A stretch of 40,287 bases of DNA. Origin: UBA5359 sp002410925 [NCBI: bacterium UBP13_UBA5359] (GTDB lineage: Bacteria > UBP13 > UBA5359). The number at the start of each line of letters is the position of its first letter. The first letter of the stretch is position 1. The stretch lies in the NCBI GenBank assembly GCA_002410925.1, contig DHPR01000008.1, positions 1-40,287 on the forward strand, written 5' to 3'. Position numbers and translations under genes: made by a program. Below the pieces are notes generated by a model, which saw only the letters and a program-made list of their open reading frames with translations, was not told the origin of the DNA and did not search any database. Shown here one piece after another: positions 1-6,838 of this stretch.

Positions 1-406
1 ATCCATACTCAGCCCTTCAAGAGAATACTGCATGGTAACGCGGTCTCACAGAGCCGCTGTAGCCGGTCTTCTCAACTTCTGGCGAATAGCCGGGTGTCCG
101 ATGAAGATAAGGATCAGGTAATCCATACTATCTTGACAGAAGGTGTGCAGTTCTTCCAGAGCTTTGTCTTCCAGCAGATGCGCTTCATCTCCGTCCAACA
201 TGGCGCTGATGCTCTTAAGGCTGCGGGAATGCAACTCCTTGACCGCTTCACGGTAAAGTTGCACCCAGCGGCGCAGACTTCTCTCACTGACTTTGATGTA
301 GCCTTGCGGGAAAACGTGCAGCTTCCCCTTTGGTCAGTTGACGGGAGATAAGCAGAGCGATGACCCCGTAGCGACACAGAGCCAATTTTTCATCCTCTTC
401 ATTCAC
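1..406 (-). pseudogene. Transposase / ExeA-type AAA ATPase chimeric remnant
   Basis: Seen: a GTG start at 406 opens a reading frame (VNEEDEKLALCRYGVIALLI, then SRQLTKGEAARF) typical of the N-terminus of DDE-type transposases. It stops at an in-frame TGA near 281. In the adjoining frame the helix-turn-helix text KVSERSLRRWVQLYREA continues and then runs directly into the Walker B region of an ExeA/TnsC-like ATPase (DEAHLLEDKALEEL, then LIFIGHPAIRQKLR). A second in-frame stop at 46-48 is followed by more ATPase-like sequence (DRVTMQYSLEGLS) up to the window edge. Inference: a deletion fused the head of a transposase gene to the middle of its partner ATPase gene, and a frameshift and a nonsense codon finished it off. 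It is not expected to make a working protein. Together with the DUF6431 gene upstream it represents one decayed multi-gene transposon. Confidence 0.65.
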
Positions 407-659
407 TTCAAACACCTGCCTTCAAGTAAAGTACACCCAGGTTCCCTGAGTACCCAACCTTCAGAATACCCTTCAAGGCCCAAAGAGGCGATGTAAAAAC
501 TCTGTGACAAGCTCCGGCGTGCTGTGCCGGGAGGTCACACAGCCTTTGGAGGACCCCAGGATGTGAAAAAAGGAGGCTGAAAACGCCCTCAAGGTAAGGC
601 CACATTGAAAATGTTCACTTTTGACCGCTGGATGGGCACACTTACCGAGCGGAAAGCCG

Positions 660-1316
660 TTAAAACAAGTGCGCCAGCGTTTCTGAAGGTCCGGTATCCA
701 AGCCTGCCAGATTGCGGAAGTAACACAGTTCGTAAAGCCGGCCGTAGACCTGCCTGTCGCGAAGGTAAATGGTATCCGGGGCTTCGTCACCATGCAGATG
801 CTCTAAAGATATTCCCAGCAGATGCTCTCCGGCCGACCTCAGCCCCTTCAAAGCCATCTTCACCCAATTGCCTACAGTGCGGGGATCGAAAGCATATATC
901 TTTTCGCTGTAAGGGGAGACCTCCTGCAGGGACACCATGCCCGGCATCCGCTGTAATACCTTCGTCATGCTCAGAACCTCATAAAGGTAAAGGCGGACAG
1001 CCTCGACCATGGTCATCCTGAGATAATGCCTGTAAGGCACCAAAAAACCCGGCAGAACAGTGATGTTGAGATTACATCTTTTACAGCGGTAACGGTAGAT
1101 CGGCAGCATCACACTCAGTCCCAGAACGGCAAGCACTATCTTGCGCAGATAGCTACCGTTATGCGCCAGGAGCCTATGGCGCAAAGGACAGTGCCTCGGG
1201 CGGTTACGGAAACTTTCCGAATCTTCCCTGTAGCTCTTGAAATCTGTTTTCTTATCCAGTAGAATCAAGCCATACCTCGTGCATGTGAGGTGCGTCTGGC
1301 TAGGACATTTCCTCAT
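660..1316 (-). CDS. DUF6431-type transposon-associated protein
   Basis: 218 aa. Seen: YRCKRCN zinc-ribbon half at about residue 78, followed by the conserved run NITVLPGFLVPYRHY and a helical C-terminus. The first zinc pair expected upstream is reduced to CPLRH, so the ribbon may be damaged. Family knowledge: DUF6431 proteins accompany DDE transposase plus ExeA-like ATPase genes in clostridial and related transposons, and their function is unknown. Here the gene sits directly upstream, on the same strand, of the fused transposase/ATPase remnant, which fits that arrangement. The roughly 250 bp between the two hold no convincing gene. The frame is open, but the element around it is dead, so expression is doubtful. 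Confidence 0.6.
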   Translation of the reverse strand: MRKCPSQTHLTCTRYGLILLDKKTDFKSYREDSESFRNRPRHCPLRHRLLAHNGSYLRKIVLAVLGLSVMLPIYRYRCKRCNLNITVLPGFLVPYRHYLRMTMVEAVRLYLYEVLSMTKVLQRMPGMVSLQEVSPYSEKIYAFDPRTVGNWVKMALKGLRSAGEHLLGISLEHLHGDEAPDTIYLRDRQVYGRLYELCYFRNLAGLDTGPSETLAHLF

Positions 1317-1425
1317 TGTACACGAGAAAAGCCCCCGGGTTAACCCCCAGAGGCTTATTCATTCAACTCGTTTTCGTATCTCCGGCCTAAAAGACAATGG
1401 TCATTTATTCTGATCTAAACCTGCC

Positions 1426-1629
1426 CTATACCGGCCATCTTCCGCGTGCCGAAACACCATAGTCGGTGAAGAGCTTCTCCCCTGCTTTGTGCTCCTGGCG
1501 CATGACAACGTCCAGTTTCTTCTTTTGCCGGCCGTAATGGTAGCAGAACTGGGAATACTGGTAACCATCGGGGTTATTGGCCTTGTATTCCTGCCATAGA
1601 AGAGCTAGGGTAACGCCTTTGCGACGCAT
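1426..1629 (-). pseudogene. istA: IS21-family transposase IstA fragment
   Basis: 67 codons. Seen: MRRKGVTLALLWQEYKANNP, then YQYSQFCYHYGR and LDVVMRQEHKAGEKLFTDYG, the segment that normally lies between the helix-turn-helix and the DDE catalytic core of IstA (usual length about 400-500 aa). The HTH part is missing at the 5' side, where the sequence switches abruptly at about 1630-1636 to the ImmA-like reading frame on the other strand. The catalytic core is missing at the 3' side. It is a fragment only. Confidence 0.75.
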
Positions 1630-1644
1630 TTCCCCTTAAGCGGA

Positions 1645-2247
1645 ATGTGTATAAAGATTGATGGCAATCCAGTTATTGCCATCAATTCTTATATGTCGAT
1701 TGGTAGACAGCGTTTTTCAATGGCTCACGAATTATATCACTTGTATTTTGATGAGAGTGGCCAATCGGCGGTATGTGCTATAAGTATTGGGAGTGGCAAT
1801 GAAGTTGAAAAGGCGGCTGACCAGTTTGCTTCCTATTTTCTTATGCCACCGGTTGCTTTATCTGATGCAATAACAAAAATACATAGCAGCGATTCAACCG
1901 TTTTAGGAATAAAGGAAATTGTTAAACTGGAACAATTTTTTAGGGTAAGCAGACAAGCGCTTCTTTACAGATTAATTGATGATCACAAATTAACCCCGCA
2001 AGAAGCTGATCGGTTTAGGCAAGGAGTTATTCGTTCTGCTGTAAATTTGGGTTATGATGATTCTCTTTATAAACCGCTTCCGGAGAATCAGCAATATAAA
2101 ACATACGGATATTATATTCAACAAGCTAAAGAACTTCTTGAAAAAGATCTTGTTTCAACTGGTAAATATGAGCAATTATTATTGGCAGCTTTCAGACCGG
2201 ATCTTGTTTACGGAGATGAATTTGAGGAGGGCGAATTAAATGATTGA
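1645..2247 (+). pseudogene. ImmA/IrrE-type metallopeptidase, N-terminally truncated
   Basis: 200 codons. Seen: MAHELYHLYFDE carries the HExxH zinc motif (H28, E29, H32), and EKAADQFASYFLMP supplies the downstream acidic ligand typical of ImmA/IrrE peptidases. The frame is open upstream of the first ATG only as far as the junction with the istA fragment at about 1635. The DNA-binding and linker part expected in this family is absent, so the gene was cut by an IS event. Its stop overlaps the start of the PIN-domain gene by 8 bp, showing a former two-gene unit. Family knowledge: ImmA-like proteins often cleave a repressor or act as antitoxin-side partners. The base composition is visibly richer in A+T than in the neighbours, suggesting acquired DNA. 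Function is probably lost, though the catalytic domain itself is complete. Confidence 0.65.
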
Positions 2248-2361
2248 TTCGCTTTTCTTTGATAGCGATTGTATTTCGGTATTCTTATGGGTCAAAAAAC
2301 AGAATTTATTAACTTTGCTTTACCCTGGAAAGATCATGATCCCAAAGCCAGCTTATATAGA
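2240..2361 (+). pseudogene. PIN-domain protein, 5' fragment
   Basis: Seen: MIDSLFFDSDCISVFLWVKK, then LLTLLYPGKIMIPKPAY, the first strand-helix of a PIN nuclease with its first acidic residue (D9 in FFDSD), read from an ATG overlapping the ImmA stop. Homology ends at about 2360, where the sequence becomes the end of an IS21-type element. The reading frame stays open to 2623 only because it runs antisense through the istB remnant. The remaining PIN acidic residues are absent, so this is the stump of an interrupted gene, probably the toxin-like partner of the upstream ImmA gene. Confidence 0.55.
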
Positions 2362-2375
2362 TGACTGGCTGGATG

Positions 2376-2422
2376 TTTTTTGCAAGCCCAAATTCCCCAG
2401 CTTTGCAAAAGCCATTCCCCAG
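2376..2422. repeat. Tandem sub-repeats at the IS21-like element end
   Basis: Two adjacent units share the pattern TTTGCAA(n)CC(n)ATTCCCCAG: one at 2376-2400, the other at 2401-2422. A related GGGAATTT occurs at 2433-2440. Short direct repeats of this kind, beyond the istB stop, are known as transposase-binding sub-repeats at IS21-family ends. They mark the istB-proximal end of the element and lie next to the point where PIN homology stops. Confidence 0.5.
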
Positions 2423-2440
2423 GCACAGGGTAGGGAATTT

Positions 2441-2878
2441 TTAAGTTCGCATAAGCGAACTGCTAAGTCACCTGCTTGCCCCATCAAAGATCAGCAGATG
2501 GCTGTGATGCACCAGCCTGTCAATCAGGGCGGCGGTCATCTGGGCATCATAGAAGATGTTGACCCATTTGCTGAACTCCAGGTTGGTGATAATGATGACG
2601 CTATGTCTTTCATAGCAGTATGAGATTACCTCAAACAGCAGTTGGGAACCGTCTCTCTCCAATGGAATATAGCTCCACTCATCGCAGATAAGCAGATCAA
2701 GCTTATGCAATTGTTTCAGAAACCGAGCAAGATCATCTTCTTTACGCGCATTGCTAAGTTGGTTCACCAGGGCCGCTGTACGGAAGAAGCGCATATGCAT
2801 CCCCATATTGCAGGCGGCTGCTCCGATGGCGGTGGCCAGGCTATGGGTTTTGCTATCCGGATGTGCCGGAATATTCAC
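2441..2878 (-). pseudogene. istB: IS21-family helper ATPase IstB, truncated and disrupted
   Basis: Seen: HSLATAIGAAACNMGMHMRF, LVNQLSNARKEDDLARFLKQ, the Walker B region LDLLICDEWSYIPLERDGSQ and the sensor region VIIITNLEFSKWVNIFYD. The Walker A loop expected as GxxGxGKTH is degraded to PAHPDSKTH, and everything before it is missing. An in-frame TGA follows DGASR, after which the family C-terminus LSSSLMRT continues to a TAA at 2441-2443. The broken 5' end abuts and slightly overlaps the 3' end of the Crp-like regulator. The ATPase cannot be functional. Confidence 0.8.
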
Positions 2879-3549
2879 AAGCCGCCTATTCCTAACAGCT
2901 CGAACTGATTTTTATGAAAAGTCAAAGCGCCACTCTTCTTAAGCTTTGAAAGCTCCGCCGACATAGCGCTGCGCTCGACGAAAAGATAATCTGCAAGCTG
3001 CTGGCGGTTGAAAGGGATGCTGAAACGGTTGCTTCCTGCTCTCTTTGCTTCGGCTGAAAGGTAGGCAAGGAGCTTTTCGCGGGTGGTACGCTTTGAGATA
3101 AATTCAACTTTTTGAGTCAGCAATATATTCTTTATGGATACAATATTCAGCATATTTTGAATGAGCCTGCAATGAAAGCCGCATGCCCTGGCACACGGAA
3201 CGGCAAGCCTGTGGTAATCAATGAAAAGAAGCTCGCTTTCAGTTGTTGCGATCACACTGACCGGAAGCGTTTTTATTTCAGCACAGGCAAAGGATTCTCC
3301 AAATAAATTTCCTGTGTCCATTCTGGCAAGGATACTTCTGTTTCCGTAATAGTCATCCTGAACAATCTGAACCTCTCCTGATAAAACGATGCCGAAGCGT
3401 TCTATGCTTTCACCGTTGAAAAAGATAGTCTGCCCCTTTTCGTAGTGAGACTCTTTAGCCGATAGGCATGATAGAAGTGATTGCAGCTCGGCCTCTTCAA
3501 TGCCTCTGAATAAATTTACTCTTTTCAATACAGGCAAATATTTGTTCAT
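2875..3549 (-). CDS. Crp/Fnr-family regulator, divergent from the hcp operon
   Basis: 224 aa. Seen: an N-terminal cyclic-nucleotide-binding-type beta roll (residues about 10-125; FGIVLSGEVQIV, GNLFGESFAC), a dimerisation helix, and a C-terminal winged HTH (FNRQQLADYLFVERSAMSAE). No FNR-type N-terminal cysteine cluster is visible. The last few residues (GIGGL) appear to derive from the fused IS21 remnant, but the HTH is complete. The start at 3549 has a purine-rich ribosome-binding site (AAAGGGG). Context: it is transcribed away from a [4Fe-4S] protein-cupin-rubredoxin-hcp operon. Regulators of this family (HcpR-like) next to hcp are known to control it in response to NO or redox stress. A CRP-type inverted repeat lies 12 bp upstream of its start. 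The ligand is unknown. Confidence 0.8.
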   Translation of the reverse strand: MNKYLPVLKRVNLFRGIEEAELQSLLSCLSAKESHYEKGQTIFFNGESIERFGIVLSGEVQIVQDDYYGNRSILARMDTGNLFGESFACAEIKTLPVSVIATTESELLFIDYHRLAVPCARACGFHCRLIQNMLNIVSIKNILLTQKVEFISKRTTREKLLAYLSAEAKRAGSNRFSIPFNRQQLADYLFVERSAMSAELSKLKKSGALTFHKNQFELLGIGGL

Positions 3550-3561
3550 AAAAGCCCCTTT

Positions 3562-3577
3562 TGTTGGAATTACAACA
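3562..3577. promoter_or_regulatory. Candidate Crp/HcpR-type operator
   Basis: TGTTG-GAATTA-CAACA is a perfect 5-6-5 inverted repeat, the half-site spacing used by CRP-family dimers (TGTGA-N6-TCACA). It sits just upstream of the regulator's own start. It also lies about 38 bp before the likely start of rightward transcription if TAGTAT at 3596-3601 is the -10 box. That placement would suit both autoregulation and activation of the hcp operon. Confidence 0.5.
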
Positions 3578-3660
3578 GATTTATTGATTTAAGGATAGTA
3601 TGCTTAAGACATAAAGTCAACAATATGTAAAAGATATTTCAAGAAGGGGGTAAATGGAGG

Positions 3661-4365
3661 ATGCTTCGGAAAATAATCAAAATTGACGAAGAGAAATGCA
3701 ACGGTTGTGGCTTGTGTGCAGCAGCCTGTCATGAAGGCGCGATCGGAATGGAAAAGGGTAAGGCGAAGCTTCTGCGCGACGATTACTGCGACGGTCTCGG
3801 CGATTGTCTGCCGGTCTGTCCGGCGGGAGCCATCGGTTTTGAGGTGCGTGAAGCGGCGGAGTACGATGAAGCCGCCGTTAAGAGGAATAAGCTGAAGAGA
3901 GAGGGAGAGGCGCTGCCCTGCGGTTGCCCCGGCACAGAGTCCAAGTTCATCCGGCGGGAAAGAGAATGTGAAGCCTTCGACGCTGATACTAATGAAAATA
4001 GAAGCCGGCTCTCTCAGTGGCCTGTTCAGATCAAACTTGTGCCGGCCAACGCACCGTATTTTACTGATGCAAATCTTCTGATTGCCGCTGATTGTACTGC
4101 CTATGCTCGCGGCGATTTCCATGATAGATTCATCAGGAACCGAGTAACCTTAATAGGCTGCCCCAAGCTTGACGAAGGGGATTACAGCGATAAGCTGGCA
4201 GAAATTATTAAAAACAACAGCATTAAAAGCGTCACAATCGTGCGGATGGATGTTCGGTGCTGCGGAGGAATGGAGAATGCAGTAAAGAAGGCTCTTCAAA
4301 AGAGCGGAAAGTTTATTCCCTGGCAGGTAGTGACCGTTTCAGCCGATGGCAGGATTATTTATTGA
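3661..4365 (+). CDS. [4Fe-4S] ferredoxin-domain protein of the hcp operon
   Basis: 234 aa. Seen: a classic CNGCGLCAAAC cluster motif at about residues 14-24, a second, irregular cluster CDGLGDCLPVCPAG at about 43-56, then CGCPG near residue 87, a CPK and a CCGG in the C-terminal domain. Likely role: a cytoplasmic electron carrier with 2 [4Fe-4S] clusters plus a cysteine-rich domain, probably feeding electrons to hybrid cluster protein. Proteins of this layout are common beside hcp in anaerobes. The start is ATG 3661, with GGGGG at 3646-3650 as SD; an alternative GGAGG directly abuts the ATG and is too close to act. It is first in a run of four genes and lies 16 bp before the cupin gene. The function of the C-terminal domain is not known. 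Confidence 0.75.
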   Translation: MLRKIIKIDEEKCNGCGLCAAACHEGAIGMEKGKAKLLRDDYCDGLGDCLPVCPAGAIGFEVREAAEYDEAAVKRNKLKREGEALPCGCPGTESKFIRRERECEAFDADTNENRSRLSQWPVQIKLVPANAPYFTDANLLIAADCTAYARGDFHDRFIRNRVTLIGCPKLDEGDYSDKLAEIIKNNSIKSVTIVRMDVRCCGGMENAVKKALQKSGKFIPWQVVTVSADGRIIY

Positions 4366-4381
4366 CAGGAGGTGATTAACA

Positions 4382-4702
4382 ATGATAGAAAGGGAATATA
4401 AGCTGTCTCGAACCGATGAAAAAACGATAGAAAAAGTCATACTTGATGAAAACATTCATTATCTCCATATGGTGCTTAACAAGAGTGAGGGACCGCCGGA
4501 GCACTTTTCCAATTCGAACGTGTATATGACCGTTATCAGAGGAAGGCTCTCCATCGGTCTTGATAAACAGGAAATTCACGAGTATGAGGCTGGAACGCTG
4601 CTGAAAATTCCATTTCAGAGAAAGATGAATATTAAAAATCTGCATTCGGACGTATTGGAGCTGATTATCATAAAAGCTCCCGCCCCTAAGAACCGGCTGT
4701 GA
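4382..4702 (+). CDS. Small single-domain cupin
   Basis: 106 aa. Seen: a beta-barrel cupin pattern, with GPPEHFSNSNVYMTVIRGRL as motif 1 (one His retained, further metal ligands not obvious) and YEAGTLLKIPFQRKMNI as motif 2. It is preceded by a near-perfect SD, AGGAGGTGAT, 16 bp after the ferredoxin gene, so translation should be efficient. Small cupins with few metal ligands often act as sensors or binding proteins rather than enzymes. The position inside the hcp operon suggests a role in nitrosative or redox stress, but no substrate can be inferred. Confidence 0.7.
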   Translation: MIEREYKLSRTDEKTIEKVILDENIHYLHMVLNKSEGPPEHFSNSNVYMTVIRGRLSIGLDKQEIHEYEAGTLLKIPFQRKMNIKNLHSDVLELIIIKAPAPKNRL

Positions 4703-4711
4703 TATTCGTTT

Positions 4712-4751
4712 TACCCTCATTATCGATATTTAAATATTGAGAATGAGGATA
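4712..4751. promoter_or_regulatory. 40-bp near-perfect palindrome upstream of rubredoxin
   Basis: The two 20-bp halves 4712-4731 and 4732-4751 are reverse complements at 17 of 20 positions, with no central spacer; the core is ATATTTAAATAT. One of the three mismatches becomes a G-U pair in plus-strand RNA. It lies 9 bp after the cupin stop and immediately before a consensus TATAAT, so it covers the place where a -35 box would be. It may be an operator, or an RNA hairpin separating the upstream and downstream halves of the operon. There is no U-tract, so a simple intrinsic terminator is less likely. Confidence 0.55.
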
Positions 4752-4754
4752 GAT

Positions 4755-4760
4755 TATAAT
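4755..4760 (+). promoter_or_regulatory. Consensus -10 box for rubredoxin-hcp
   Basis: An exact TATAAT directly precedes the rubredoxin gene. No good -35 box lies 17 bp upstream; that position is inside the large palindrome, which suggests activator dependence. Transcription would begin near 4767, after the first possible ATG (4759). This supports the internal ATG at 4783 as the rubredoxin start. Confidence 0.45.
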
Positions 4761-4782
4761 GAGGAAAGGAAGAGTGATAAAG

Positions 4783-4947
4783 ATGCAAAGATACATATGT
4801 ATACCCTGCGGCTATATATATGATCCTTCTGTCGGCGATGGCGACAGCGGTATTGCGCCGGGCACGACATTTGAAGATTTGCCCGATGATTGGCAATGTC
4901 CCATATGCTTTGTCGGCAAGGATGATTTTGAACCTATTGCAGATTAG
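4783..4947 (+). CDS. Rubredoxin
   Basis: 54 aa from ATG 4783 ([15 protein letters not shown]). Seen: the two iron-binding knuckles CIPCGY and CPICF, the aromatic core and the GKDDFEP tail of rubredoxins. It is a small cytoplasmic one-electron carrier with an Fe(Cys)4 site. The upstream ATG at 4759 was rejected because it lies in the -10 box and adds nine non-conserved residues; AGGAAGAG precedes 4783. An oddity: the glycine that normally follows the second knuckle (CPxCG) is phenylalanine here. The gene lies 18 bp before hcp, so it probably supplies electrons to hybrid cluster protein, as in other anaerobes that pair the two genes. Confidence 0.9.
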   Translation: MQRYICIPCGYIYDPSVGDGDSGIAPGTTFEDLPDDWQCPICFVGKDDFEPIAD

Positions 4948-4965
4948 AACGTGAGGAGGAAAACA

Positions 4966-6597
4966 ATGGGTATGTTTTGTTATCAATGTCAGGAAACAGC
5001 AGGAGGAAAGGGCTGCACGGTACGCGGCGTATGCGGAAAAACCGCAGAGACCGCACGGTTACAGGATCTTTTGATTTACACGCTTAAAGGCATTTCGGAG
5101 ATTGTAACCAAGAGAAAAATTGATATTAACGACTTGGGTGATATAAATTATGAAGTGCTCAGCAGCCTCTTTATGACAATTACCAACGCAAACTTTGACG
5201 ACATATCGATTGAAAAGCAGCTCATGAAAATGATTGCTATCAGAGACGAACTCGGAAAATCTCTTGCTGTGGATGATTTACACGATGCGGCAAGCTTCAC
5301 TGTAAATTCCAGGCAGTCCATGTTGGAAAAGGCTTCTTCCATCGGTGTGCTGTCAACCGTAAACGAGGATGTAAGATCCCTTCGTGAGATGATTACATAT
5401 GGCCTCAAGGGTATGGCGGCTTATGCGGAACATGCAAAGAACATCGGCAAAGAAAACCTTGATATCAACGCCTTTATTTATGAGGCGCTGGCAGCAACGC
5501 TGGATGATTCTCTTTCTGAGGATGAGCTTATGGCTTTGGCGTTGAAAACCGGCGAATACGGCGTAAAGGCTATGGCGCTTCTGGATGAGGCCAACACATC
5601 GAGATTCGGCAATCCCGAAATCACGGAGGTCGATATCGGTGTCGGAAGGAATCCTGCAATTCTTATCTCCGGTCATGATCTGACTGACCTGGAACAACTG
5701 CTGGAGCAGACCAGGGGTACCGGTGTAGATGTCTATACTCACAGCGAGATGCTGCCTGCCCATTATTATCCTGCTTTCAAGAAGTATGATAACTTTGTGG
5801 GCAACTACGGTAATGCGTGGTGGAAGCAATCCGATGAATTTGAATCCTTCCATGGTCCGATCCTTTTCACTACCAACTGTATCGTTCCTTCCAAAAGCGA
5901 AGAGGTCAGAGGTAGAATTTTTACCACCGGCTCTGCCGGCTTCCCCGGATGCAGCCATATTACGGCTGATGAAAACGGCAAAAAGGATTTCTCTGAAATT
6001 ATCGCGCTTGCCGGAACTCTTCCCGCTCCCGATGAAATTGAAACCGGCAGCATCGTGGGCGGCTTTGCTCACAATCAGGTGATGGCTCTGGCGGACAGAA
6101 TTATAGAAGCCGTCAAATCCGGAGCGATCAAAAAGTTCTTTGTCATGGCAGGTTGCGACGGGCGTATGAAGTCCAGGGGATATTACTCTGAGTTTGCAGA
6201 AAAGCTCCCAAAGGATACTCTTATTCTCACTGCGGGCTGTGCGAAATACCGTTACAATAAGCTGAAGCTCGGTGATATCGGTGGCATCCCGAGAGTTCTG
6301 GATGCCGGGCAGTGTAATGACTCCTACTCGCTGGCGGTCGTTGCGCTGAAGCTTAAGGAGGCCTTCGGCCTTGACGATATCAACAAGCTGCCGATTGTTT
6401 TTAATATTGCCTGGTATGAGCAGAAGGCCGTAATTGTGCTTCTTACGCTGCTTTATTTGGGTGTGAAGAAGATTCACCTTGGACCTACGTTGCCGGGCTT
6501 CCTCTCTTTGAATGTAGCTAAGGTTCTCGTCGATAAATTCGGCATTGCGGGCATCGGCTCCGTTGATGCGGATATTGACCTTTTTATGGCTCAATAG
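4966..6597 (+). CDS. hcp: Hybrid cluster protein (hydroxylamine / NO reductase)
   Basis: 543 aa from ATG 4966 (SD GAGGAGG); a GTG at 4951 gives a non-conserved extension. Seen: the N-terminal C-x2-C-x8-C-x5-C motif ([13 protein letters not shown]...C), the class I type that binds [4Fe-4S]. The hybrid-cluster ligands follow in order: His in [10 protein letters not shown], Glu in THSEM, Cys in TTNCIVP, Cys in MAGCDGR, Cys in [10 protein letters not shown], Cys in GQCNDSY, and Glu/Lys in WYEQKA. Family knowledge: it reduces hydroxylamine and, probably in vivo, NO, protecting anaerobes from nitrosative stress, in the cytoplasm. It is last in the operon with its likely electron donors and is followed by a strong terminator. 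Length and motifs are complete, so it should be active. Confidence 0.95.
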   Translation: MGMFCYQCQETAGGKGCTVRGVCGKTAETARLQDLLIYTLKGISEIVTKRKIDINDLGDINYEVLSSLFMTITNANFDDISIEKQLMKMIAIRDELGKSLAVDDLHDAASFTVNSRQSMLEKASSIGVLSTVNEDVRSLREMITYGLKGMAAYAEHAKNIGKENLDINAFIYEALAATLDDSLSEDELMALALKTGEYGVKAMALLDEANTSRFGNPEITEVDIGVGRNPAILISGHDLTDLEQLLEQTRGTGVDVYTHSEMLPAHYYPAFKKYDNFVGNYGNAWWKQSDEFESFHGPILFTTNCIVPSKSEEVRGRIFTTGSAGFPGCSHITADENGKKDFSEIIALAGTLPAPDEIETGSIVGGFAHNQVMALADRIIEAVKSGAIKKFFVMAGCDGRMKSRGYYSEFAEKLPKDTLILTAGCAKYRYNKLKLGDIGGIPRVLDAGQCNDSYSLAVVALKLKEAFGLDDINKLPIVFNIAWYEQKAVIVLLTLLYLGVKKIHLGPTLPGFLSLNVAKVLVDKFGIAGIGSVDADIDLFMAQ

Positions 6598-6599
6598 GT

Positions 6600-6648
6600 A
6601 AAGAAAGTCACGCCGGTATGAAAGAGTCATAACGGCGTGACTTTCTTT
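6600..6648. terminator. Intrinsic terminator after hcp
   Basis: A perfect 16-bp stem, AAAGAAAGTCACGCCG (6600-6615) with its complement at 6633-6648, and a 17-nt loop. The outer A/T pairs give a U-rich 3' arm in plus-strand RNA. It starts 3 bp after the hcp stop and closes that operon. No rightward gene lies opposite it, so it serves mainly the plus strand. Confidence 0.85.
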
Positions 6649-6774
6649 CATAACAATTGCTCTTCCTATCCCTTCCAATATAAACTTCCGCCGTCCGGCT
6701 TTGGCGCCGGGTATCTCCTCTTGGTTGGCGAGAGAGAAAGGTGCTTCGGCTAAGCAGCTGGCTTTGTCGCAGGC

Positions 6775-6804
6775 TTGACCAACAATCGTTAACTGTTTTA
6801 ATAT
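6775..6804 (+). promoter_or_regulatory. Candidate promoter for sbcDC
   Basis: TTGACC (6775-6780), an 18-bp spacer and TAATAT (6799-6804) lie 34 bp before the sbcD start. The rest of the 190-bp gap after the hcp terminator holds nothing recognisable. Confidence 0.4.
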
Positions 6805-6838
6805 ATTAAAAAGATGAAGAAGCTTGGAGAAGGCAAAA

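Noticed and set aside
2362-2623. Continuation of the PIN-domain frame
   Set aside because: This part is the antisense of the IS21 end and istB, not PIN sequence.
3604-3660. Strong constitutive promoter for the hcp operon
   Set aside because: TTGATT at 3584 has no good -10 at 17 bp. Only an activator-type arrangement with TAGTAT looks reasonable, and it is noted under the operator.
5353-6678. Long open frame (441 codons) on the minus strand opposite hcp
   Set aside because: It lies wholly antisense to a gene with complete catalytic motifs, has no recognisable domain or SD, and is explained by the codon bias of hcp.
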